Positions 50,738-58,987 of a stretch of DNA of 58,987 nt are shown in pieces. The position numbers and the translations under genes are program-made. Source of the stretch: a virus; IMG/VR virus record IMGVR_UViG_3300013126_000003, positions 1-58,987 of that record, one strand, 5' to 3'. How positions within the stretch are numbered: the first letter of the stretch is position 1; each line of letters starts with the position of its first letter. Under the pieces are notes generated by a model. The model worked only from the letters and a program-made list of their open reading frames with translations. It was not told where the DNA came from and made no database searches.

Positions 50738-52033
50738 ATGCCATACTATATAAACGCCCCTACACTTAGTGCAGCTACAGCAATCTACTCAAACCCTGAG
50801 ATGACCATATGTGCGCCTGACGGATATTACGCCGACGGGCCCGTTGTTCGTCAACAGGTTGGATGTATACTTTTACCCGCGCGAGAATGCCCGTTTTGCG
50901 GAGCGGCGTGCGGATGTTCTTTCTCAGGGCCTGTTAATGAAGGCGTGTACTATTTCAGTGTAGACTTAGGGTCGGCAACAGGGCCTGTTCAAATCATTTT
51001 CGACCCATTGGATTTTCCTAATGGCATCGAGGCTGTTTATGATAGCACTTATTACAACACGGTGGTGTCTCCGTTTTTCGGCCCGCTAACCGGAGTTGCG
51101 GGGTTCCCTACATTTATTGGCCTCGACACAGAAGACTGCGGTATTGTTGGAACCCACACGCTACCTGAGTTTGAGTATAGAACCGCTGACACATCATTCC
51201 ACAATTTAGGAACAACAGATGTTATTAATGTCACCGCATCTCAGCTTCAGCTAACTTGGGCAGCACCGGGAACATGCACCATGATTATCCCGAAGCCAAA
51301 CGCTAGCCCAACCAATCTGTTGGTAAGGGTAATAACCACATGCCCTAAAGATTCTTTTGACATATCAATCTTGTGTCCGGGCGATGTTACCGTTTATCCG
51401 ATCACCGCTAGTGGCGAAGGCGGCCCCGGTGATTTGATATGTGGATACCCCGCCGACTACTCTACCTATTATGTGATACCTGTTAATGGGGACGGAACCA
51501 CATTCGGTCTTTATGACTTTGTGTATCAAGATGCTGCATGCTCTATACCCGCCGTCGACAATTACTATCTGTCTGCATTCTGCCCATCCCCATACAAGTG
51601 GTTTAGAATAGAGAATGGAATTATTGTTGAGTTTGGCGACTGCGATGCTACTTACAACTATGACGTCTTGCAATGCGGTAATCCCGCGTTAGGAACATTT
51701 ACCGTACTTAGTCCATTCCTTTTAACACTTGGAAACCTAGTATCATTAGCAGGCCCTTCATACACAGGATGCAAGTTCCAAGTTATATCTACAACAGAAG
51801 GAACTCCTGTAGCTGTGGTTACTGCGCAATACACTGAGACTTGCAGTGATGTATGCGCGTACTACAAAGTGTACAACTATCAATCTACTCCTCAGCTTGC
51901 AAGTTATGCTGACTGCGCGGGCGCGCCTCAGTCTATCACAATACCTGTGCATAGTTTCGCGTATATTTGCGCTCGGGTGGGTTCTATATCAGGCAAGGTA
52001 GAGCCTGTATTTCATAGCTGTCAATGTGAATAA
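50738..52033 (+). CDS. Cys-rich tail protein, 431 aa
   Basis: N-terminal CPFCGAACGC...YYFSVDLGSATGPVQIIF repeats the beta domain of the preceding tail protein. It contains about 20 Cys spread through beta-sandwich-like sequence and ends HSCQCE. It is likely a tail appendage or adhesin whose domain arose by duplication. Ten bases separate it from the upstream gene. Confidence 0.7.
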   Translation: MPYYINAPTLSAATAIYSNPEMTICAPDGYYADGPVVRQQVGCILLPARECPFCGAACGCSFSGPVNEGVYYFSVDLGSATGPVQIIFDPLDFPNGIEAVYDSTYYNTVVSPFFGPLTGVAGFPTFIGLDTEDCGIVGTHTLPEFEYRTADTSFHNLGTTDVINVTASQLQLTWAAPGTCTMIIPKPNASPTNLLVRVITTCPKDSFDISILCPGDVTVYPITASGEGGPGDLICGYPADYSTYYVIPVNGDGTTFGLYDFVYQDAACSIPAVDNYYLSAFCPSPYKWFRIENGIIVEFGDCDATYNYDVLQCGNPALGTFTVLSPFLLTLGNLVSLAGPSYTGCKFQVISTTEGTPVAVVTAQYTETCSDVCAYYKVYNYQSTPQLASYADCAGAPQSITIPVHSFAYICARVGSISGKVEPVFHSCQCE

Positions 52034-52035
52034 TT

Positions 52036-52836
52036 ATGTCGATATACACACTAACATATAGCGATCAAGTAGACGGATGGGTTTCGTTCTACTCTTATGA
52101 GCCTGATTGGATGATTGGGATGAACAACTATTTCTACACTTTTAAGAGTGGCAACTTGTATAGACACAACGTCAACCCAATTAGAAATACGTTTTACGGA
52201 GAGACTTACACGTCTAAAGTAAAGTCTGTGTTTAATGACCTGCCACTCGAGAACAAGCTCTTCAAGACTATGAATATTGAGGGCGATGACGCTTGGCAGG
52301 CTGATATGTATACTGATATCCAAACATCAGGGTTTATTGATTACAGTTGGTTCGAGAAAAAGGAGCAGTCATACTACGCCTTTGTAAGAAATCTAGGCGC
52401 TACACCTGCAGATGTAAGTGAGTATGCCCTACGATCCCTTAACGGAATAGGTAGAAGCTACGACGTGTCAGGCCCTGTCGCTGCAACTGAGATATCTTTC
52501 TCCATCAATCCACTCATCGCCATTGGAAGTATCGTAAGTGTTGGTGATTACTTGTACTACTCACTCCCTCCATACGATGCGCCTGTGTACTGCGGACAGA
52601 TAGTGGCTATCAATCAGAACTACCCTTTAGGTCTTAATGATATCGTGGTTGATACGACCGTCACCGGAGGAGGAACTCCGCCAATATTGGACGCATATTT
52701 CTTGTACATAAAAAACACTGAGGCGGAGTCACATGGCTTGCTTGGTCACTATTGCGTGTTTGAACTTACCAACACAAATCAGAACAAGGTTGAGCTTTTT
52801 GCAGCTGAATCAGAAGTGATGAAAAGTTTCCCTTAA
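52036..52836 (+). CDS. Tail protein, 266 aa
   Basis: The N-terminal 110 residues (DGWVSFYSYEPDWMIGMNNY, FKSGNLYRHN, RNTFYGE) form a segment that in other Bacteroidota podoviruses ends the long tail-stabilisation protein, so this may be a split-off module of it. The C-terminal half is a beta-rich domain with VGDYLYYSLPPYDAPVYCGQ. Two bases from the upstream gene; virion role inferred. Confidence 0.7.
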   Translation: MSIYTLTYSDQVDGWVSFYSYEPDWMIGMNNYFYTFKSGNLYRHNVNPIRNTFYGETYTSKVKSVFNDLPLENKLFKTMNIEGDDAWQADMYTDIQTSGFIDYSWFEKKEQSYYAFVRNLGATPADVSEYALRSLNGIGRSYDVSGPVAATEISFSINPLIAIGSIVSVGDYLYYSLPPYDAPVYCGQIVAINQNYPLGLNDIVVDTTVTGGGTPPILDAYFLYIKNTEAESHGLLGHYCVFELTNTNQNKVELFAAESEVMKSFP

Positions 52837-52841
52837 TTTCA

Positions 52842-52849
52842 TATCTTTG
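52842..52849 (+). promoter_or_regulatory. Promoter of the internal-virion-protein operon, leaderless type
   Basis: TATCTTTG ends 5 bases before the ATG at 52855. It drives the acetyltransferase, two internal virion proteins and probably the giant gene. Confidence 0.7.
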
Positions 52850-52854
52850 TAGGG

Positions 52855-53262
52855 ATGTTTACCATACGCCCTCTCAATGAGTCAGACTATGACAACACCC
52901 TTGTTAAATGGTGGGAAGATTGGGGGTGGGTAGCACCTATGAAAGATATGCTACCTCAAGATGGATTAGGTGGTGTCATTGTATACGATGAAGAAGAGCC
53001 TGTATGCGCGGGCTTTTTGTATATGACAAACTCTAGGATGGCTTGGGTTGAATGGGTGATATCAAGTAAAAGCTACAGAAAGAAACCCCACAGACGTGAG
53101 GCTATTGTGCTCCTTGTAAAAACTCTAACGGATATCGCTAAAGACAACGGAGCCACTTTCGCTTATACGGTGATAAAGAACAAGTCACTCTCTTCTATCT
53201 ATGAACAGGTGGGGTACATCGACGGTGACGACAATATAAAAGAAATGATTAAAAGATTATAA
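52855..53262 (+). CDS. GNAT-family acetyltransferase, 135 aa
   Basis: Begins FTIRPLNESDYDNTLVKWWE, has CAGFLYMTNSRMAWVEWVIS (beta4) and a shortened acyl-CoA loop region YRKKPHRREAIVLLVKTL, then AYTVIKNKSLSSIYEQVGY, the terminal GNAT motif. It likely transfers an acetyl or related group from CoA, to a protein or small substrate. It leads the internal virion operon, so modification of a virion or host component is possible. Confidence 0.82.
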   Translation: MFTIRPLNESDYDNTLVKWWEDWGWVAPMKDMLPQDGLGGVIVYDEEEPVCAGFLYMTNSRMAWVEWVISSKSYRKKPHRREAIVLLVKTLTDIAKDNGATFAYTVIKNKSLSSIYEQVGYIDGDDNIKEMIKRL

Positions 53263-53264
53263 CC

Positions 53265-54110
53265 ATGCCCGCATTTACCACGATAGCAGCAGCAGCAGGA
53301 TTAGCTGCAACAGCAGCAACAACCGCAGGGTCATTTACTCAAGCGAAAAGACAAAGAGATGCTATGCTCAAGGCTCAGGCTGAGGCTGACAAAGCCATGA
53401 CTGAGGCGCGCAATAAACTGAACGTAAATTTCTACGAAGCTCTATCAATCCCTAAAGAGGGCTACGCTCAGCAAGTGCAGGCCAACTTGGTTGCAGGTGC
53501 TCAAGCATTAGAGGCGGGACGTGAGGGTGAGAACCGAGGCGCCACCGCATTGGCAGGACTTGTTCAGGCTCAACAGAATGAGGCTCAGAATAAAATCCGC
53601 GCAGAGATGGGTCAAGATATCTACAATCTTCAAGCGGCTACTGCTCAAGAAGACTCACGCCTTCGTGACATTGGTATTCAATTAGACCTTGGTCAGGTTG
53701 AGGGAGCTCAGCTTGCCGCTGCAAATGCTCAAGAGCTTAGTGCTCAAGCGCTGCAACAAGGCATGCAAGGAGTTACAAGTCTTGCCGGACAAGCCGCTTC
53801 AATGGCTCCGTTGTTTGATAAAAATGCATTAAGACAAAATGAGGCGTTAAACACGCAATACGATCAAGCAAAAGCAGCTTCTGAAAACCAACAATCCCCA
53901 TTAGGAAAAGCGGTGTTAGATTGGGCAGGGGTTCCTGCTAGCGAAATGGGTAGCTATCAACAAGAGTTGGCCAAGATAGGCACCTTTAATGGGGTAGATT
54001 TTTCAGGTGTCGGTAAAATGAAGCCTGAAGAGTTTAATAAGTTTATGATGGAATTAGACCCAAGGACATTAAGGCAGTTGAAAAACCAAGATATTTTTGG
54101 CCTTAAATAA
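53265..54110 (+). CDS. Internal virion protein, 281 aa
   Basis: Ala/Gln-rich helical protein with a hydrophobic N-terminus (AAAAGLAATAATTAGSF) followed by QAKRQRDAMLKAQAEADKAM and further heptads. This is the composition of T7 gp14/P22 gp7-like ejection proteins. It precedes two more internal proteins, the order in which podoviruses encode their ejectosome. Confidence 0.75.
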   Translation: MPAFTTIAAAAGLAATAATTAGSFTQAKRQRDAMLKAQAEADKAMTEARNKLNVNFYEALSIPKEGYAQQVQANLVAGAQALEAGREGENRGATALAGLVQAQQNEAQNKIRAEMGQDIYNLQAATAQEDSRLRDIGIQLDLGQVEGAQLAAANAQELSAQALQQGMQGVTSLAGQAASMAPLFDKNALRQNEALNTQYDQAKAASENQQSPLGKAVLDWAGVPASEMGSYQQELAKIGTFNGVDFSGVGKMKPEEFNKFMMELDPRTLRQLKNQDIFGLK

Positions 54111-54121
54111 AAACCGAAGAC

Positions 54122-55642
54122 ATGTCAACATACTATAAATACGCAGAGCGGAACGCGGGGAGTCAGGTCAATTGGGCTGAGATAGGTAAGAATCTTACCG
54201 AGACGCTTCAAGAAGAGAACAGAATACGCGAGGAGAAGAAGGCTGCCATTGACGAGGCGAGCAGGCAGTATGGCATAACGCTCGAGAAGTCACCGCAAGG
54301 AGACAACACCACATTAAATCAATGGGGGTTGGACTTTGCTGCGCAAGCTCAAGAGGCTCGACTACTTCAGGATAGACTTTTGAAGAGCGGTAAGCTAAAG
54401 CTACGCGACTATACTATGATGCGTCAGAACTTGACCGATGGAACAACAACAGCCTTCGGTTTGATAGATGAGTATAATGCTGAGTACAAAGAGAAGATGG
54501 AGAGAGCAAAGGGCATGGACCCGGCCAACGCATCTCAGTACCTAGAGTCTTGGCTTATGGCTCAGACTGAAGGGTTTGCTAATTTTAAACAATCAAAGCT
54601 GTACATCAACCCAACAAACTTTGCAGTTAGCGTAGCTAAGAATAAAGTAAAAGATGGGGTGGAGTTCATGTCTAACGACCCTAATGACTACACCACTGTC
54701 AACGAACTTCGCAATAGAATTAAAGCTCGCTACGATAAGTTTGATAGCGATGCTTTCTTGAAGGGGCAGGTTGATTTACTTGGTGAAGACAAGAGAGCAG
54801 AGATAGCTAGATTAGCTACAGAGTCTAAAGCAGGAATATTAAAGGTTACAGAGGATGTTACAGCTAAAGAGAATTGGGAAAAAGCTCAAAGCAGTATGCT
54901 TGATATCGCTCTTTCAAACCCGACAAATGTTAGTTCGATACTTACGGATAATCTTCATGGCATCACCAAGGCTGATGGCACGTTGATTCCTTTCACATTT
55001 ACATTTGATCCAAAGGCTGCCGGAGGAGCCGATGGTAATGTCATATATCTTGAGAATATAGATGGGACTCTAATCCCTAAATTTACTGAGGAGCAAAGAG
55101 CTTTGGCTAAAGGATACCTTAAGCAGAAGATGGACGTAATGCTTGACTACAAAGAAGCTATTGACACCTACAACAACCCGGCTAAGTACCATCCATCGGT
55201 AGAACAGCAGAGGTTTTGGAAAGAAGAAAAGAACTTAGTAACAGGACTACAGCAGTGGAATAAACTTCGTACAGGATCGCTTTCAGAAAAAGCGGCAGCG
55301 GCAAAATACTTTGCAGGAACAGACGAAGCTATCAAACAAGTTAGATTCACAAAAAATGGCGGAGGTGTTGAGTTTGTTTATGCCGGAAAAGATGGCGCAG
55401 AAGACCTTGTTGTTCCTTACTACTTCTACGACACAAGAGGTGAGGATGGAGGGGAGCTTAATGGGCCTTCATGGATGGCTGTGGGTAACGAGATGTTCGG
55501 TGGCAAATTAAGCCAAGACCTGATGGATAAGTATGGAACCGGAAAGAAAACAAAACATGAAGGTGAGGAAAAAATTGTAGTAAGCGTAAGACAAGACGGT
55601 GGCATAGACACTAGCATTTACTCAACAAAACCAAATAAATGA
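54122..55642 (+). CDS. Internal virion protein, 506 aa
   Basis: Helical N-terminal half (NLTETLQEENRIREEKKAAI) and an alpha/beta C-terminal half (FTKNGGGVEFVYAGKDGAED). By position it corresponds to a T7 gp15-like ejection protein between the short internal protein and the giant. Its stop overlaps the giant's start by 4 bases (ATGA). Confidence 0.72.
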   Translation: MSTYYKYAERNAGSQVNWAEIGKNLTETLQEENRIREEKKAAIDEASRQYGITLEKSPQGDNTTLNQWGLDFAAQAQEARLLQDRLLKSGKLKLRDYTMMRQNLTDGTTTAFGLIDEYNAEYKEKMERAKGMDPANASQYLESWLMAQTEGFANFKQSKLYINPTNFAVSVAKNKVKDGVEFMSNDPNDYTTVNELRNRIKARYDKFDSDAFLKGQVDLLGEDKRAEIARLATESKAGILKVTEDVTAKENWEKAQSSMLDIALSNPTNVSSILTDNLHGITKADGTLIPFTFTFDPKAAGGADGNVIYLENIDGTLIPKFTEEQRALAKGYLKQKMDVMLDYKEAIDTYNNPAKYHPSVEQQRFWKEEKNLVTGLQQWNKLRTGSLSEKAAAAKYFAGTDEAIKQVRFTKNGGGVEFVYAGKDGAEDLVVPYYFYDTRGEDGGELNGPSWMAVGNEMFGGKLSQDLMDKYGTGKKTKHEGEEKIVVSVRQDGGIDTSIYSTKPNK

Positions 55643-58600
55643 ACGAACAAGCATTACAAGACGCGTATAAATTATTCATTGGCGGGGGATACACAGGATC
55701 GTTTGATGAATTTCGTGGCCTTATAGCTGCAAATCCACAAGCGCTTGAGGATTCGTATAGGTTGTTTACCCAAGCGGGATACTCAGAAGACATTGAGTCT
55801 TACAAAACTTTAATAGGTGTTTCGGGTTCAGCTCAACCTCAACAAACTCAGCCTGAAGTGCAAGCACAGACTGAAGATGGTGGTCCTAAGTTTGACTACA
55901 AAGCTGTGCGTAGTAATTCCGATCGCTCACCATTGCGTGATGTGATGGCGGGTACTGAGGCGTATATGCCAAACTATGAGCAGAACATGCAGGCGCATGA
56001 GGCTGACATGGTTCAAGAGCGAGCAAAAAAAAAAGAAGCATCAAGGTTGGACTTGGCTTCTCAGCAAGAGCTTGTGGAATCTACTGCGAGACAACAACGC
56101 GAAGGTTCTTTATTGGCTTCTCAACAATACGAAGAGGCAGCTCAGAAAAATCCAATACTCCGTAATCGGATTGTAGGCGACGTCTACAAAGAAATCCAAA
56201 AGGAAGAAAACCTTCCTTCATTCGTAAAGGAGCAGCTTGACAATATTAATCCCGCGCTTATTGGGTTGGGCGAGTATGAAGGCACTAATGCATATGCGGC
56301 CGCACCACTATTAGCCTTCGGTCCGGTTGGCGTAGCGTCAGGAGCATTATCTCAAACAATAGCAAGTACAGGTGTTGAAGAAGCTGTAGTTCCTAAGATG
56401 AACTACATGTTTGGACCACTCGGTTTTAAGTTTGAGGAGTCAGGAGCTACCGGTGATTACATGATTGTTACCGCCCCGGACGGAAAAACCAAGCAGGAGA
56501 TATCGTTAAACAATTTCACTAAAGGAGGTGACGAGGAAGAGACTCGCAAGCTAAAAGACTTTATTGCATCTAATGCGGTGAAGATACCAAACATTGAGAA
56601 CTACGCCACTCAGTACGCCGGCACACGAGCTAAGTACAATACCGAGAAAGAAGTAGAGACAGCCGTGTCTAACATTAATAATGAATACGAAGCTCTCAAT
56701 AAGGACGTTGTGTCGTTCAACAGAGACTTTCAAAACATTGAGTCGGAGATGGCTGCGCTTAATGAGGTGCCTGCCAATCTACGCTCTACCCCTGAGTATC
56801 TTGATAGAAAGAGCAAACTCGATGCTGCGCTTTTAGATATTGGAACAAGACGTCAAGACATCATAAACAAAAACATTCAGCTTGGTGCAAGCAAAATATC
56901 CATTGATAAAGCAGTGGGTAAGTATGCGGCCATGAAGCAAGAGCAAGGGACGTGGGGAGGAGCGACTGCTACCGCAATAGGTGAAGGATTGGCTAGTATA
57001 GGAGCAGGGGCTACCAACTTATTTATGGACTTGGTCTCTGTTGACTACACAGGGGATGCTACTCAACAGCGTCAAACAGCAATTAATAAGTCGGTATCTG
57101 ACAAGATCGCAACAGGCGACCCTGCGTTAGACTCTGAGCAGGGAGGCATGGCGGTTGACGCCGCGGTTAGATTGAACAAATATGCATTACTTGGAAAGAA
57201 AGATACGAATGGAAATATAATAATTGATGCGCTACTTGAGGGAAATGCAGTTAGGATGTTAATGGGCGGCGACACTAATGTTGCGGAGTCAAGCAATGTT
57301 AACGCTCAACTTATACCGCTACCTCAAAAAGGTCAGACATATAAGGATTGGTACAACTCATTAACCGAAGGTCAAAGGTCTCAGATTCGTACAAAAATCG
57401 AAGACGATATAACAAAAGACTCAAAGAGAGAGACTGTTCCGTTTGTCAGAGATTTTATTCAAAAAAGAATTTCAGATGCCAACACATCAGAAGAGTGGAA
57501 GAAGTTTGCTGAAGAAGGGTTTTGGGGAGAGGCTTGGTTGGGACTAGCCAAGTCAGCCCCATCATTTGCTATGCCCGGTGGTTGGGCTGCAAGAACGGCG
57601 TCAATGTACGCACAAACATCTGATGCTGTTTACGAGGAGATGAACAACAACCCTGAGTTTGATGAGGTTCCTGAGTCAGAGAAGTTTCTAATTGCAGCAC
57701 CTATAGCTATTACAAGCGCGGCTCTTGAAGAGGTTGGTTTTAGAAACTTAATTTCTAATAAAGGGCTAGTAAACAATCTTATCTTCAGAGCAATAGGAAA
57801 GTCAGGGGCTACGACAACGGCTAAAACTTTTTCTGAGTTCGTAAAGAATGACATTGAGAGCATGGCGGCCCGAGGTCTTTTAACTCTTGGAGGCGCTGCT
57901 CTTGCTGAGGGAGAGACAGGTACTACACAACAAATGGTTGAGTATGCTGTGAAAGACATTTACAATATGGCCAAGGGGAGAAAAATGTTTCAAACCCCCG
58001 ACACGTTCACAGACTATGCAGTTGACGTGCTTCGATCAGGAGCTCAAGAAGCTATTGGTGGTATGATTATGGGCTCGCTCCCCGCCGCTTCTGCTGCTTA
58101 TCGCAAGCAGGGATTTAAGGGGATGAGTAACGAGGAGTTTGAGATATTCGAGGCTACAGCTAACGATAGCAATATACAAAGCTCTTTCATCGCCAAACTA
58201 AAAGCCAACGTAGCTAGTGGCGAAATGACCATGCAAGAGGCCAAAGAACAATTGAGCGACTACCGCCAAGCAGTTGGCCTATACCGCTCTATCTCATCAG
58301 AGCTAAGCACTGAGTCTAAGAAAGAAGCCATGAATCTCGTAAGAGAAAAGCGGGCCATTAAAGAAAGCATTGAAGGGAAAGACGAGGCTCTTGTCCAAAA
58401 ACAAAAGGCTCGCATTGCAGAGATAGATTCCAAGCTAGACAAACTACCTACAGCTGAAGAAGCTAGAGCTGCTGAAGCTGCGGCTTCGGCATCAACACCT
58501 GCGGCGCCTGAGATGACAGGTAATCTTGTTCAGTTAAACCCTAAAGAGAAGGAAAGAAAAACTATTCTTGAAAAATCTATTGAGCTAGCAAAATCTCTTG

Positions 58601-58987
58601 CCGCTGAGGGAGAGTCTTTATCTACTATTTTGGTGGGCGGAGAGGATATTTCATATGACGATGCTCAAGCCGAGCTTGATGCACTTAACAAGAAAGCAAA
58701 TACTCATGTTGCTCTTGAGAATGCTCAAGCTACCACAGCCGCATTAGAGGAACTTCCTCAAGCCGAACGTGTCAATACTACCTTCACCCAAGAAGACGGC
58801 ACAGAGACGCCTATTATGGGGAATGAGCAGATGTTGTCTGAGTTGTTTCATAACGCACAGGCTACACCCGAGAGTGAGAGAACTGAATGGCAGAACGGAA
58901 TTATAGATACGGTTGAGTCTTCATTAAAAGAAACACTCGCTCCCGCACCTGCCCCCACACAAAGTACAGCGTCTAAAGTATTTGCTC
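55639..58987 (+). CDS. Giant internal virion/polyvalent protein, N-terminal part
   Basis: The reading frame starts at ATG 55639 and stays open to the end of the window; across the join it continues in frame to the stop at 6965, giving 3396 residues. Two tandem repeats open the protein: ALQDAYKLFIGGGYTGSFDE and ALEDSYRLFTQAGYSEDIES, each about 30 residues. Hydrophobic segments lie at about 219-245 and 451-469, then a helical region with AMPGGWAARTASMYAQTSDA (about 639-660) and a Pro/Ala linker near residues 950-960. A run of ten A at 56024-56033 codes for AKKK and is a potential slippage site. Ejected with DNA, T7 gp16-like role inferred. Confidence 0.88.
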   Translation, partial: MNEQALQDAYKLFIGGGYTGSFDEFRGLIAANPQALEDSYRLFTQAGYSEDIESYKTLIGVSGSAQPQQTQPEVQAQTEDGGPKFDYKAVRSNSDRSPLRDVMAGTEAYMPNYEQNMQAHEADMVQERAKKKEASRLDLASQQELVESTARQQREGSLLASQQYEEAAQKNPILRNRIVGDVYKEIQKEENLPSFVKEQLDNINPALIGLGEYEGTNAYAAAPLLAFGPVGVASGALSQTIASTGVEEAVVPKMNYMFGPLGFKFEESGATGDYMIVTAPDGKTKQEISLNNFTKGGDEEETRKLKDFIASNAVKIPNIENYATQYAGTRAKYNTEKEVETAVSNINNEYEALNKDVVSFNRDFQNIESEMAALNEVPANLRSTPEYLDRKSKLDAALLDIGTRRQDIINKNIQLGASKISIDKAVGKYAAMKQEQGTWGGATATAIGEGLASIGAGATNLFMDLVSVDYTGDATQQRQTAINKSVSDKIATGDPALDSEQGGMAVDAAVRLNKYALLGKKDTNGNIIIDALLEGNAVRMLMGGDTNVAESSNVNAQLIPLPQKGQTYKDWYNSLTEGQRSQIRTKIEDDITKDSKRETVPFVRDFIQKRISDANTSEEWKKFAEEGFWGEAWLGLAKSAPSFAMPGGWAARTASMYAQTSDAVYEEMNNNPEFDEVPESEKFLIAAPIAITSAALEEVGFRNLISNKGLVNNLIFRAIGKSGATTTAKTFSEFVKNDIESMAARGLLTLGGAALAEGETGTTQQMVEYAVKDIYNMAKGRKMFQTPDTFTDYAVDVLRSGAQEAIGGMIMGSLPAASAAYRKQGFKGMSNEEFEIFEATANDSNIQSSFIAKLKANVASGEMTMQEAKEQLSDYRQAVGLYRSISSELSTESKKEAMNLVREKRAIKESIEGKDEALVQKQKARIAEIDSKLDKLPTAEEARAAEAAASASTPAAPEMTGNLVQLNPKEKERKTILEKSIELAKSLAAEGESLSTILVGGEDISYDDAQAELDALNKKANTHVALENAQATTAALEELPQAERVNTTFTQEDGTETPIMGNEQMLSELFHNAQATPESERTEWQNGIIDTVESSLKETLAPAPAPTQSTASKVFA
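58865..58987. repeat. Terminal redundancy, right copy
   Basis: Exact repeat of bases 1-123, showing that the window closes into a circle of 58,864 bases. Confidence 0.95.

Overview
This window is a complete, circularly permuted genome of a tailed phage of about 58.86 kb. The first 123 bases are repeated exactly at the end (58865-58987), and the largest gene runs in frame across that join. The host is most likely a member of the Bacteroidota: strong promoters carry the -7 element TAnnTTTG, several with TTTG about 20 bases upstream, and leaders are A-rich with few Shine-Dalgarno sites. The gene order terminase, portal, scaffold, capsid, connector proteins, very long tail-stabilisation protein, internal virion proteins indicates a podovirus, perhaps a distant relative of the crAss-like phages. 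No integrase, DNA polymerase or RNA polymerase was recognised, so a lytic phage that borrows host polymerases is inferred.

Transcription is organised around a divergent hub at about 25.95-26.43 kb, which contains a GC-rich, non-coding, repeat-like block (candidate origin or packaging site). Everything left of it, down to 6945, is on the minus strand: a promoter-proximal gene of unknown role, a block of small accessory genes punctuated by a palindrome (AGTACGGTTGACCGTACT, seven copies), a glutamine amidotransferase plus amidoligase pair, many small hypothetical genes, a recombination pair (DUF1071 annealing protein and RecE-like exonuclease), a structured RNA with tRNA-like arms, an SSB-like protein, a primase-helicase, an SF2 helicase and several nucleases. 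Two separate DnaA domain IV-like proteins lie in this arm.

Right of the hub nearly everything is on the plus strand: a Pam3-gp28-like holin, a chaperonin cassette (GroEL, RyR-domain protein, GroES), small virion and decoration proteins, an M15 endolysin with two further membrane proteins, fibre-like proteins, then terminase large subunit, portal, scaffold, major capsid protein, connectors, a 1547-residue tail protein, a GNAT acetyltransferase, two internal virion proteins, and a 3396-residue giant protein that wraps round the end of the window (55639-58864 joined to 1-6965). The only minus-strand gene here is a winged-helix (MarR-like) regulator, convergent with groES. The two arms collide tail to tail at about 6.95 kb.

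The genes fit a lytic programme: leftward early/replication and host-interaction genes, rightward chaperonin, lysis and structural genes. The chaperonin set probably folds the phage's own capsid or giant proteins. The least explained parts are the amidoligase pair, the seven-copy palindrome, the GC-rich hub, the structured RNA at 14.88-15.13 kb and the RyR protein inside the chaperonin cassette.
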